Shown: positions 1 through 5,345, counted from the stretch's first letter. The stretch: 5,345 nucleotides of DNA from JAIYDJ01 sp038246975 (GCA_038246975.1 JBBRVJ010000229.1:1-5345); one strand, 5' to 3'. Program-made: numbers and translations. Notes: a model not told the origin generated them from the sequence alone.

Positions 1-1
1 C

Positions 2-961
2 GCCAAAGACTACCGCGCCTTGCTGGCCGCGAACTTTATCATCGCTGTGCCGCACGTCGTCACCCGCCAGATCAGCGCGGACGGCACCCGCAAATACCTG
101 GTCCGCATCGCGGGCGGCCACGAGGTCGAGGTGGTCCACATTCCCGAAGAAGATCGTGGAACCTTGTGCATTTCCTCGCAGGTCGGCTGCACGTTGACTT
201 GTTCGTTCTGCCACACCGGCACCCAGAAGCTGGTCCGCAACCTGACGGCGGCCGAGATCGTGGGGCAGGTCATGCTCGCCCGCGACGACCTTGGCGAATG
301 GCCGGTACAGGGGGCACCCAAGGATGAGACCCGCCTGATCTCGAACGTCGTGCTGATGGGCATGGGCGAGCCGCTGTACAATTTCGACAACGTCCGCGAC
401 GCGATGAAGATCGTGATGGACGGCGAAGGGATTGCCTTGGGCCGCCGCCGCATCACCCTGTCCACCTCTGGCGTCGTCCCCGAGATTGCCCGCACCGCCA
501 CGGAAATCGGCTGCCTGCTGGCGGTCAGCTTCCACGCCACAACGGACGAAGTGCGCGACCAATTGGTGCCGATCAACAAACGCTGGAACATCGCCACGCT
601 GCTGGATGCGCTGCGCGACTATCCTGGACTCTCGAATTCCGAACGCATCACCTTTGAATATGTGATGCTGCAAGGCGTCAACGACAGCAAGGAAGACGCC
701 TACCGTCTGGTCGACCTGCTTCGCGGCATCCCCGCCAAGGTCAACCTGATCCCGTTCAACGAATGGCCCGGCGCGCCCTACACACGGTCCTCCGGCAACC
801 GCATCCACGCCTTCGCCGACATCATACACAACGCCGGTTATGCAAGCCCGATTCGCACCCCGCGCGGCGAAGACATCATGGCCGCCTGCGGTCAGTTGAA
901 ATCCGCGACCGAACGCGCGCGCAAATCGTCCAGACAGATCTCGGCAGAGGCCGGACTTTAG
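2..961 (+). CDS. rlmN: RlmN, dual-specificity rRNA/tRNA adenine-C2 methyltransferase (5' partial)
   Basis: Radical SAM enzyme that methylates C2 of A2503 in 23S rRNA and, in characterised family members, A37 of some tRNAs; cytosolic. The reading frame is open from base 2, so the start lies upstream. About 320 residues are present, and by comparison with E. coli RlmN (384 aa) roughly 60-65 N-terminal residues are missing. Numbered from base 2, the [4Fe-4S] motif CxxxCxxC is C63, C67 and C70. C56 lies just before it in the conserved TLC(I/V)SSQVGC context, and the methyl-carrying cysteine is C296 in AACGQL; the C56-C296 distance is close to that in E. coli. MGMGEPLYN, TLSTSGVVP and NLIPFNEWPGAPY are further family signatures. 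All catalytic cysteines are present, so the enzyme should be active. The gene ends in TAG and overlaps the convergent antiporter gene by four bases. The in-frame TTG at base 20 is internal, not a start. Confidence 0.96.
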   Translation, partial: AKDYRALLAANFIIAVPHVVTRQISADGTRKYLVRIAGGHEVEVVHIPEEDRGTLCISSQVGCTLTCSFCHTGTQKLVRNLTAAEIVGQVMLARDDLGEWPVQGAPKDETRLISNVVLMGMGEPLYNFDNVRDAMKIVMDGEGIALGRRRITLSTSGVVPEIARTATEIGCLLAVSFHATTDEVRDQLVPINKRWNIATLLDALRDYPGLSNSERITFEYVMLQGVNDSKEDAYRLVDLLRGIPAKVNLIPFNEWPGAPYTRSSGNRIHAFADIIHNAGYASPIRTPRGEDIMAACGQLKSATERARKSSRQISAEAGL

Positions 962-2214
962 GCTGCCTTGGGTTCACTGTCCGCAGCGGCCTGCGGGTGT
1001 CGCGCCATCCAGCGGTCCAGCGCGAAGAACAGCAGCGGGTTGATCAGGATCGACGCCAGCGCCCCGGCCACCACCAGATCTCGCGCCTGCGATGGCACAA
1101 TGCCCAAAGCCAACCCCATCGTGATCAGAATGAAGGAAAACTCGCCGATCTGCGCAAGGCTTGCCGAAATGGTCAGCGCCGTCCCCTTGCCATGGCCAAA
1201 GGCGCGGCAGATGGCATAGGCCGCAAACGTCTTGACGCCGACGATGACAAATACCGTGGCCAGAACGGCCAAGGGCGCCTCGATCAGCACCGCCGGATCA
1301 AACAGCATCCCGACCGACACGAAAAACAGCACCGCGAATGCATCGCGCAGCGGCAGGGTCTCCTTCATCGCCTGACTGGACAGCGTCGATCCCGCCATCA
1401 GCATCCCGGCAAAGAACGCCCCCAGTGCGAAGGACACGCCAAACAGATACGACGACCCGAAGGCCACGCCCAAGGCAATCGCCAACACGCCCAGCCGGAA
1501 CAACTCGCGTGATCCGGTGTGAACGGTGTAGTGCAGCACCGCCGGAATCAGCCTGCGCCCCACCACCAGCATCAGCGCGACGAACGCCGACACCTTGACC
1601 AGCGTGATCAGCAGCGTCGCGGCAATCGGCCCGATCCCCAACTGCGCGACCTGTTCGGCCCCCTCTTCCAGCGGCACCGATCGCCCGCCCAGCAGACCCG
1701 CCACCGGAGGCATCAAAACCAGCGCCAGCACCATCACCAGATCCTCGACGATCAGCCATCCGACCGCGATCTTGCCCTTTGCCGTCTCGACCAATCCGCG
1801 ATCCTGCAATGCCCGCAGCAGCACGACGGTCGAAGCTACCGACAACGACAACCCGAAGATCAAGGCGGCCCCGAACTCCCACCCCAAAACCCAGCCCAAC
1901 GCGACCCCACCCGCGGTAGCCAGTGCGATCTGCACAATCGCTCCTGGGATGGCGATCCGGCGCACCGACATCAGATCCTTGACCGAAAAATGCAGACCAA
2001 CCCCGAACATCAGCAGGATCACCCCGAGTTCCGCAAGTTCCGCCGCCAGCTTCAGATCGGCCACATAGCCCGGCGTGAACGGCCCGATCATCACCCCCGC
2101 CAGCAGATACCCCGCAAGCACCGGCAAGCGCAGCCGCTGCGCCAGCAGTCCCAGCAGGAACGCAAGACCAAGGCCCGCGACGATGGTGGCAATCAGGGGT
2201 GTTTCATGCGGCAA
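958..2214 (-). CDS. CPA2 cation:proton antiporter, YbaL/Kef type, without RCK domain
   Basis: Inner-membrane monovalent cation/proton antiporter, probably K+ or Na+ against H+. The 418 residues carry about twelve hydrophobic segments. Sequence blocks shared with E. coli YbaL include AELAELGVILLMFGVGLHF (59-77), the GWLIVEDLVMVL block (152-163) with E157-D158 at the expected ion-binding acidic site, SFALGAFFAGM (261-271), LPLRDAFAVLFFVSVGMLFD (287-306) and SLAQIGEF (352-359). The protein stops about 20 residues after the last membrane segment, whereas E. coli YbaL (about 558 aa) continues into a TrkA-N/RCK nucleotide-binding domain. It is therefore a naturally short form or a truncation. The TTG start at 2214 is chosen because the protein then begins MPHETPLIATI, matching the MHHATPLITTI start of YbaL, and GGAG lies 7 bases upstream. 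The frame stays open up to 2340, but that extension is non-homologous. Ion specificity cannot be read from sequence. Confidence 0.92.
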   Translation of the reverse strand: MPHETPLIATIVAGLGLAFLLGLLAQRLRLPVLAGYLLAGVMIGPFTPGYVADLKLAAELAELGVILLMFGVGLHFSVKDLMSVRRIAIPGAIVQIALATAGGVALGWVLGWEFGAALIFGLSLSVASTVVLLRALQDRGLVETAKGKIAVGWLIVEDLVMVLALVLMPPVAGLLGGRSVPLEEGAEQVAQLGIGPIAATLLITLVKVSAFVALMLVVGRRLIPAVLHYTVHTGSRELFRLGVLAIALGVAFGSSYLFGVSFALGAFFAGMLMAGSTLSSQAMKETLPLRDAFAVLFFVSVGMLFDPAVLIEAPLAVLATVFVIVGVKTFAAYAICRAFGHGKGTALTISASLAQIGEFSFILITMGLALGIVPSQARDLVVAGALASILINPLLFFALDRWMARHPQAAADSEPKAA

Positions 2215-2221
2215 CAGAGGG

Positions 2222-2225
2222 CTCC
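2222..2225 (-). promoter_or_regulatory. Ribosome binding site fixing a TTG start for the antiporter
   Basis: On the minus strand GGAG (in ACGGAG) lies 7 bases before the TTG at 2214-2212. No ATG or GTG in the same frame sits at the homologous N-terminus; the nearby ATG at minus-strand 2206 is out of frame. The spacing and the match of the resulting N-terminus to YbaL together support this unusual start. Confidence 0.6.
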
Positions 2226-2297
2226 GTCTTGAAATAGGGTTTGCTCTCGGCCGGCCTTTCCCGACAGACGGCCCTGTGCGGCATGGATTTTGGAGAC

Positions 2298-2313
2298 AGT
2301 TTAATATTAAACT
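2298..2313. promoter_or_regulatory. 16-bp perfect AT-rich palindrome, candidate operator
   Basis: AGTTTAATATTAAACT reads identically on both strands and stands out as a 14-of-16 A/T island within GC-rich DNA. It lies 84-99 bases upstream of the antiporter TTG start and overlaps the candidate -10 box of that gene. Symmetric AT-rich sites like this are typical of dimeric repressors such as MarR, Rrf2 or GntR types. The cognate regulator is not identifiable from this window. It is also about 147 bases upstream of the ycaQ remnant, so it could once have served both genes. Confidence 0.5.
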
Positions 2314-2331
2314 ATGAGCGCGCAATTGCAA
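2304..2331 (-). promoter_or_regulatory. Candidate sigma-70 promoter for the antiporter gene
   Basis: Read on the minus strand, TTGCAA (2331-2326) and TAATAT (2309-2304) are separated by 16 bases, each matching four of six consensus positions. Transcription would start near 2297 and give a leader of about 80 bases. The -10 box lies inside the palindrome at 2298-2313, so a protein bound there would block the promoter. This is a pattern match by eye only. Confidence 0.4.
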
Positions 2332-2459
2332 GGAAGCCAAGGGAGTTTTCGCCCTTATCCGCCGCTGTGATCACGATCCGCCTCGTTTGGTTACCAAGTG
2401 TTGCGCCGGTTTCCGTTGCACCGTCTTGATCGTTCTTGTCCGCATGATACTGCTTGGTC

Positions 2460-2807
2460 ATGACCCCGCCTACAATTCCCAACCCCGCCGCCCGCCGCCT
2501 TTTCCTGCACCGTCATGTGCTGACCGAAACTCCTAAGGGCCCGGCGCAGGGTCAGGCGCTGGCCGATCTGATCACCGGCATCGGGTTCGTCCAAATCGAC
2601 TGCATCAACACCGTTGCCCGCGCCCATCACATGATCCTGTGATCGCGCCGCCAAAGCTATCACCCTGACGCGCTGAAACTTTTGCTGGAACGCGACGGCG
2701 CAGTGTTCGAACACTGGACGCATGACGCTTCGATCGTGCCCGTCCGCTTGCACCCGCACTGGCATCGCCGCTATGTGCACGACTGGCTGCGCGATCCCCA
2801 GCCGTAG
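2460..2807 (+). pseudogene. YcaQ-family winged-helix DNA glycosylase, N-terminal remnant
   Basis: Remnant of a YcaQ/AlkX-type winged-helix protein; E. coli YcaQ is a DNA glycosylase that unhooks interstrand crosslinks, with a usual length around 400 residues. From the ATG at 2460 the frame reads ARRLFLHRH, GFVQIDCINTVARAHHMIL (42-60), then TGA at 2640-2642. Without a frameshift it continues SRRQSYHPDALKLLLERD and FEHWTHDASIVP before TAG at 2805-2807. Intact relatives have Trp or Phe at the first stop (a form like MILWSRRQSY), so one TGG-to-TGA change explains it. Only about 114 codons of similarity remain; the catalytic and C-terminal two thirds are absent, and the next sequence is unrelated. 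I see no good ribosome binding site before 2460. A short translated N-terminal peptide is possible but would not be a functional enzyme. Confidence 0.85.
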
Positions 2808-2828
2808 GGTGCGCAATCCTTGCGCACC
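2808..2828. repeat. Perfect 9-bp inverted repeat (hairpin)
   Basis: GGTGCGCAA (2808-2816) and TTGCGCACC (2820-2828) are exact reverse complements separated by a three-base TCC loop. The element begins directly after the TAG that ends the ycaQ remnant. No T-run follows on the plus strand, so it is not a standard intrinsic terminator. The shape fits a short dispersed palindromic (REP-like) element or a deletion scar. Copy number elsewhere in the genome is unknown. Confidence 0.6.
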
Positions 2829-2846
2829 GCCCGCAATCCCCCACCC

Positions 2847-2875
2847 TTGCCGCCACCCCCGCGCCCTGCCATGCT
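2847..2875 (+). promoter_or_regulatory. Weak candidate promoter for the aminotransferase gene
   Basis: TTGCCG (2847-2852) and CATGCT (2870-2875) are spaced by 17 bases and would start transcription near 2882, about 23 bases before the ATG at 2905. The -35 matches four of six positions and the -10 only three. Such degenerate GC-rich promoters are common in Rhodobacteraceae, but this is an eye match only. Confidence 0.28.
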
Positions 2876-2904
2876 TGCCGGAACTTTCCAAGCGCAGGCC
2901 CGCC

Positions 2905-4245
2905 ATGCCCCCCCAGAAAACCACCAACATCCACGCAACCGCCGCCCTGCCCAAGGTCGCGTGGGCCAAAGGCAGCTACCTGTATGACGCCAATGGCAAG
3001 CAATATATCGACGGATCGGGCGGTCCCGCAGTTTATTGCCTCGGCCACGCCAACCCAGAGGTGAACGCGGCCATCGTAAGCCAGTTGGACCGCATCGCCC
3101 ACGGCTATCGCTACAACTTTACCACCGACGCGCTGGAAGAGTTGACCGACATCATCCGAACCCGGTGCGGCGGCACCCTGCGCGAGATGGTTTATGTCAC
3201 GGGCGGGTCCGAAGCAGTGGAAAGCTGTCTGAAAATGGCGCTGCAATACCAGACCGCCATCGGCCAGAAATCCCGCCGCCGGTTCGTCTCGCGGCAACGG
3301 TCGTGGCACGGCAACACCCTGGGCGCGCTCGGTGTGTCGGGTTTCGCCGAACGCACCGCCGCCTTTGAGGGCGCGTTCATCCCGTCGATCAAGGTCTCGC
3401 CCGCCAACGCCTATCGCCCCATCGCCGGGGCCACGGCGGAAACTGCCGGAGCCGCTGCTGCCGCCGAACTCGAAGCCACCATCGGGCGCGAAGGGGCCGA
3501 AACCATCGCCGCCTTCATCTTTGAACCCGTGGTCGGCGCGGCGGGCGGCTGTGTGCCCGCCCCCGATGGCTATGCCAAGGCAGTCCGCGACATCTGCACC
3601 CGCCACGGCATCCTGATGATCGCGGACGAGGTGATGTGTGGCGCGGGCCGGACCGGTACATGGCGGGCCTTGGAACGCGACGGGGTGGAGCCTGACATCA
3701 TGTCGGTCGCCAAGGGCCTTGCCGCAGGTTATCAACCGCTGGGGGCCGCCATCTGCACCACCGCCGTGCATGATGCGATCCACGCCGCGCACGGTGCATT
3801 CCAGACCGGCCACACCTTTACCGGCCACACCGCCGCCTGTGCTGCCGGGGTTGCCGTGCAAAAGATCATCCAGCGCGAAGACTTGCTGTCCCGCGTTACC
3901 GCCAACGAGGCGCGGATCAAGGGTTGGCTGGCAGAGGCGCTGCACGGCCTTCCCCACATCGGCGATATCCGCGGGCGCGGCCATTTCATCGCGCTGGAAC
4001 TGGTGGCCGACCCCGAAACCAAGACGCCCTACCCCGCCCCCCTGCAACTTTTTGCCAAAATCCGCTTGCAAGGGATGCAGAACGGCCTGATCTGCTATCC
4101 GGTGGGCGGCAACGTCGATGGCATCAACGGCGACATCGTGATCCTTGCCCCACCCTACAACGCGACCGACGCGGAACTGACCGAGATCGTGGACAAAATC
4201 GCTCAGTCGGTGCGGCAGGTCTTGCAAGCCGAAAACCTGTGCTAA
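2905..4245 (+). CDS. Class III PLP-dependent aminotransferase
   Basis: Fold-type I, class III aminotransferase (446 aa, usual family length), cytosolic, transferring an amino group between an unidentified amine or omega-amino acid and a keto acid. Visible landmarks: substrate-side YLYDANGKQYIDGSGG (27-42); PLP phosphate-binding G100-G101-S102 in TGGSEAVE; aromatic W134 with H135-G136 stacking on the cofactor; D241 in IADEVMCGAGRTG, which contacts the pyridine nitrogen; and Schiff-base K270 in SVAKGLAAGYQPLGA. The C-terminal block YPVGGNVDGINGDIVILAPP is typical of a broad group annotated only as 'aspartate aminotransferase family protein', so the substrate cannot be named. The ATG at 2905 is chosen because the protein then begins at the family's N-terminus and AGG lies 6 bases upstream. 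The frame remains open back to 2722, but that overlaps the ycaQ remnant and is not homologous. A seven-C run follows the start codon. All catalytic residues are present. Confidence 0.93.
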   Translation: MPPQKTTNIHATAALPKVAWAKGSYLYDANGKQYIDGSGGPAVYCLGHANPEVNAAIVSQLDRIAHGYRYNFTTDALEELTDIIRTRCGGTLREMVYVTGGSEAVESCLKMALQYQTAIGQKSRRRFVSRQRSWHGNTLGALGVSGFAERTAAFEGAFIPSIKVSPANAYRPIAGATAETAGAAAAAELEATIGREGAETIAAFIFEPVVGAAGGCVPAPDGYAKAVRDICTRHGILMIADEVMCGAGRTGTWRALERDGVEPDIMSVAKGLAAGYQPLGAAICTTAVHDAIHAAHGAFQTGHTFTGHTAACAAGVAVQKIIQREDLLSRVTANEARIKGWLAEALHGLPHIGDIRGRGHFIALELVADPETKTPYPAPLQLFAKIRLQGMQNGLICYPVGGNVDGINGDIVILAPPYNATDAELTEIVDKIAQSVRQVLQAENLC

Positions 4246-4264
4246 CTTCCTCGATCACAGAGGG

Positions 4265-4294
4265 TTGAACTCCACCAGCCCGCCAATGTGTTAT
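4265..4294 (+). promoter_or_regulatory. Candidate promoter for the exported TPR protein
   Basis: TTGAAC (4265-4270) and TGTTAT (4289-4294) are 18 bases apart, each with four of six consensus matches. Transcription would start near 4301, in the A-tract just before the ribosome binding site. If real, the TPR gene can be expressed independently of the aminotransferase, whose stop lies 73 bases before its ATG. No terminator is visible between the two genes, so read-through is also possible. Confidence 0.33.
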
Positions 4295-4307
4295 TCCCTA
4301 AAAAAAA

Positions 4308-4312
4308 AGGAG
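4308..4312 (+). promoter_or_regulatory. Strong ribosome binding site fixing the TPR gene start
   Basis: AGGAG follows a run of adenines (4300-4308) and lies 6 bases before the ATG at 4319. This decides against the in-frame upstream ATG at 4286 and TTG at 4265, which have no comparable site and would spoil the signal peptide. Confidence 0.75.
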
Positions 4313-4318
4313 TTTGCC

Positions 4319-4780
4319 ATGCGTTCATTCCCCCTTCTGTCCACCCTGACCCTCTGTGCTTTCACCGCACTAGCCCCCCTGCCGTCCTTCGCGGCGGGTT
4401 CCGAGGATGGATCGTCCGACACGGCTTCGGTCGCGACCTATGAACAGGCCAAGGCCGCCGTCTATGCCGGCAAATTCGCCGACGCGCGCGTGATGCTGGT
4501 GGCCATCACCAAGGCCGAACCCAAAAACGCCGATGCGTGGAATCTTCTGGGCTTTTCATCGCGCAAGACCGGCGATCTGAAGGCGGCGGGCAAAGCCTAT
4601 ACCAAGGCGCTGAACCTGAACCCCGGCCACCTTGGTGCGCTGGAATATCAGGGCGAGATGTATCTGCAACTGGGCCAGGCAGACAAGGCAAAGGCCAATC
4701 TGGCAACGCTCAAGGGCCTTTGCGGCACCTGCGAAGAAATGCGCGACCTTGAAAAGGCGCTCAAGGCAGCAGGCGTCTAA
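4319..4780 (+). CDS. Small exported TPR-repeat protein
   Basis: Predicted periplasmic protein of 153 residues; I do not recognise a specific named family. Residues 1-25 form a Sec signal peptide: R2, a hydrophobic core around LLSTLTLCAFTALAPL, and likely cleavage after PSFA at 25/26. A short Ser/Asp/Glu-rich linker follows. Three TPR-like helical pairs follow: about 38-70 (ATYEQAKAAVYAGKFADAR, ending AEPKN), 71-104 (ADAWNLLGFSSRKTGDLKAA, ending LNLNPGH) and 105-134 (LGALEYQGEMYLQLGQADKA). TPRs bind other proteins, so it probably acts as an adaptor or assembly factor. C135 and C138 form LCGTCEEM just after the last repeat, so a disulfide or metal site is possible outside the cytoplasm. It lies 73 bases after the aminotransferase on the same strand and may share its transcript, but no functional link is evident. 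Confidence 0.88.
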   Translation: MRSFPLLSTLTLCAFTALAPLPSFAAGSEDGSSDTASVATYEQAKAAVYAGKFADARVMLVAITKAEPKNADAWNLLGFSSRKTGDLKAAGKAYTKALNLNPGHLGALEYQGEMYLQLGQADKAKANLATLKGLCGTCEEMRDLEKALKAAGV

Positions 4781-4843
4781 GTCGGGACTGCACATCTGGC
4801 TGATCGTATCCCGTGAGGTGGTTCAAGTTCTGGCAAAGGTGGT

Positions 4844-4862
4844 GACCGGCGCCTTTCCGGTC
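4844..4862. terminator. Weak hairpin downstream of the TPR gene
   Basis: GACCGG (4844-4849) and CCGGTC (4857-4862) pair across a seven-base loop containing TTT, about 65 bases after the TPR stop. There is no T-run after the stem, so it is at best a weak or factor-assisted terminator, and a six-base stem can arise by chance in GC-rich DNA. Confidence 0.2.
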
Positions 4863-5133
4863 TGAGGCGGTTGCGCCGGAATTTGGTGCAGATCGGGTCG
4901 ACCTCGAAAATATCCATTTCCAGACCCTGAACTTCGCGCAGGCCAGGATCGCGTGCATCCGGAAGCGCGTCCCGATGCTGGATTGGATCATCGAGACTCT
5001 TCGGTGCATGCCAGTGGTTTTGCCGGGTTTGAGGATATCTAACGCAACGGCGATGTTCGCGAAGTGCCTGCCTGGTCCATTCAATCAGCTTCTTGCATCG
5101 ACCAGCCGCAAGATCGTGTCGATGTTAAACTGA
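4846..5133 (+). pseudogene. Possible decayed coding remnant, perhaps a dehydrogenase C-terminus
   Basis: No intact gene occupies the roughly 300 bases after the TPR gene, but one frame looks coding. It is bounded upstream by TGA at 4843-4845 and ends at TGA 5131-5133, with no start codon before an internal ATG at 4975. From about 4894 to 5010 roughly 85% of codons end in G or C, and the peptide has natural composition, for example VDLENIHFQTLNFAQARIA. Further along, PVVLPGLRISNATAMFAKCL followed by PGPFNQLLAS loosely resembles the C-terminal end of some short-chain dehydrogenases (a V-x-PG-x-x-N pattern then a LP motif). That is recalled resemblance, not an alignment. It overlaps the end of the convergent TetR gene by 49 bases. 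Further stops in frame at 4801 and 4843 mean any N-terminal part is lost. The opposite frame shares third codon positions, so either strand, or neither, could be the origin. Confidence 0.33.
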
Positions 5134-5345
5134 AGCCGTTCTCCAATGGCCTCTTTCGTCATCAAGTCCCGCTCGAAGACAATCGCTCCGGTAAATCGGT
5201 TGGTCAGGTAGTAATAACCGATGGCCGCGATCGTGAGGTTCAATTGAACGGGGTCGATGCCGGGGCGGAACACGCCTGCGGCGACGCCGCGCGACAGGAT
5301 ACCTTCGACCATCGCGACAAAGCGGCGGCTGTAGACCTTGACCAC
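5085..5345 (-). CDS. TetR/AcrR-family regulator, C-terminal part (partial)
   Basis: The last 86-87 codons of a TetR-type transcriptional repressor; its N-terminal helix-turn-helix lies beyond the right edge. TetR proteins are cytoplasmic dimers that release DNA when the C-terminal domain binds a small ligand. What is visible matches that C-terminal domain in character: a helix with VEGILSRGVAAGVFRPGIDP, a typical 'GxxxGxFRPxxDP' turn, then the hydrophobic helix LNLTIAAIGYYYLTNRF that usually lines the dimer or ligand pocket, then ERDLMTKEAIGERLQFNIDT and a final helix ending RLVDARS with stop TGA. The GTG at the extreme edge codes an internal Val, not a start. Ligand and target genes cannot be inferred; a divergent neighbour beyond the window is the usual target. 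Confidence 0.8.
   Translation of the reverse strand: MVKVYSRRFVAMVEGILSRGVAAGVFRPGIDPVQLNLTIAAIGYYYLTNRFTGAIVFERDLMTKEAIGERLQFNIDTILRLVDARS

Noticed and set aside
10..597. Minus-strand open frame opposite rlmN
   Set aside because: It has Ser/Arg/Thr-rich low-quality composition, is fully antisense to conserved rlmN motifs, and shows no family signature.
1519..2232. Plus-strand open frame rich in Gln, Arg and His opposite the antiporter
   Set aside because: Its composition is the typical shadow of hydrophobic membrane codons read in antisense; no domain is visible.
2241..2429. Short plus-strand open frame between the antiporter and the ycaQ remnant
   Set aside because: It runs through the palindrome and promoter region and has no ribosome binding site or recognisable similarity.
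2640..2642. Selenocysteine or recoded TGA in the ycaQ fragment
   Set aside because: The expected residue is Trp/Phe, not Cys/Sec. A second stop soon follows, and most of the protein is missing, so ordinary gene decay is simpler.
2722..2904. N-terminal extension of the aminotransferase back to 2722
   Set aside because: The extension overlaps the ycaQ remnant in another frame, is Pro/Cys/Arg-rich and matches nothing in the family; the ATG at 2905 gives the normal N-terminus.
2605..4227. Long minus-strand open frame (540 codons) opposite the aminotransferase
   Set aside because: It is antisense to a clearly homologous aminotransferase, is Gly/His/Asp-rich with no recognisable motifs, and exists because codons with G/C third positions rarely create antisense stops in that frame.
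4761..5084. Minus-strand open frame directly after the TetR stop codon
   Set aside because: It is in the same frame as TetR, begins with TTG adjacent to the TGA with no separate ribosome binding site, and its composition (many Trp, Cys, Arg and Ser) looks like read-through or antisense rather than a gene.

Overview
The window looks like an ordinary chromosomal stretch from a GC-rich alphaproteobacterium, most likely Rhodobacteraceae. That assignment is an inference from the protein sequences, the strong G/C preference at third codon positions and the weak GC-rich promoters; no rRNA or other taxonomic marker is present. I see no tRNA, rRNA, CRISPR array, insertion sequence or phage gene.

Layout from left to right. 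The 3' five-sixths or so of rlmN (+), for the 23S rRNA A2503 / tRNA A37 methyltransferase, enters from the left edge. It ends tail-to-tail, with a 4-base overlap, against a minus-strand CPA2 cation:proton antiporter of the YbaL/Kef type. This antiporter probably uses a TTG start and lacks the C-terminal RCK (TrkA-N) domain found in E. coli YbaL. Its upstream region holds a 16-bp perfect AT-rich palindrome overlapping a plausible promoter. Next, on the plus strand, is a dead N-terminal fragment of a YcaQ-type winged-helix DNA glycosylase gene, with an in-frame TGA where a Trp codon is expected and then a premature TAG. A perfect 9-bp hairpin directly follows that second stop.

The right half has an intact class III PLP-dependent aminotransferase (+). 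After a 73-base gap comes a small exported TPR protein (+) with a clear signal peptide, a very good ribosome binding site and a CxxC motif near its C-terminus. The last 560 bases hold a stretch that looks like a decayed coding remnant (+, possibly the C-terminal end of a short-chain dehydrogenase, tentative), overlapping tail-to-tail with the C-terminal part of a minus-strand TetR-family regulator that runs off the right edge.

The genes do not form an obvious pathway. rlmN is housekeeping, the antiporter is ion/pH homeostasis, and the aminotransferase and TPR protein may be co-transcribed but have no evident shared function. The two decayed genes, at 2460-2807 and about 4846-5133, suggest small-scale deletion and rearrangement. 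I found no convincing new biological system. The best leads are the palindromic operator candidate, the RCK-less antiporter and the unassigned remnant beside the TetR gene.
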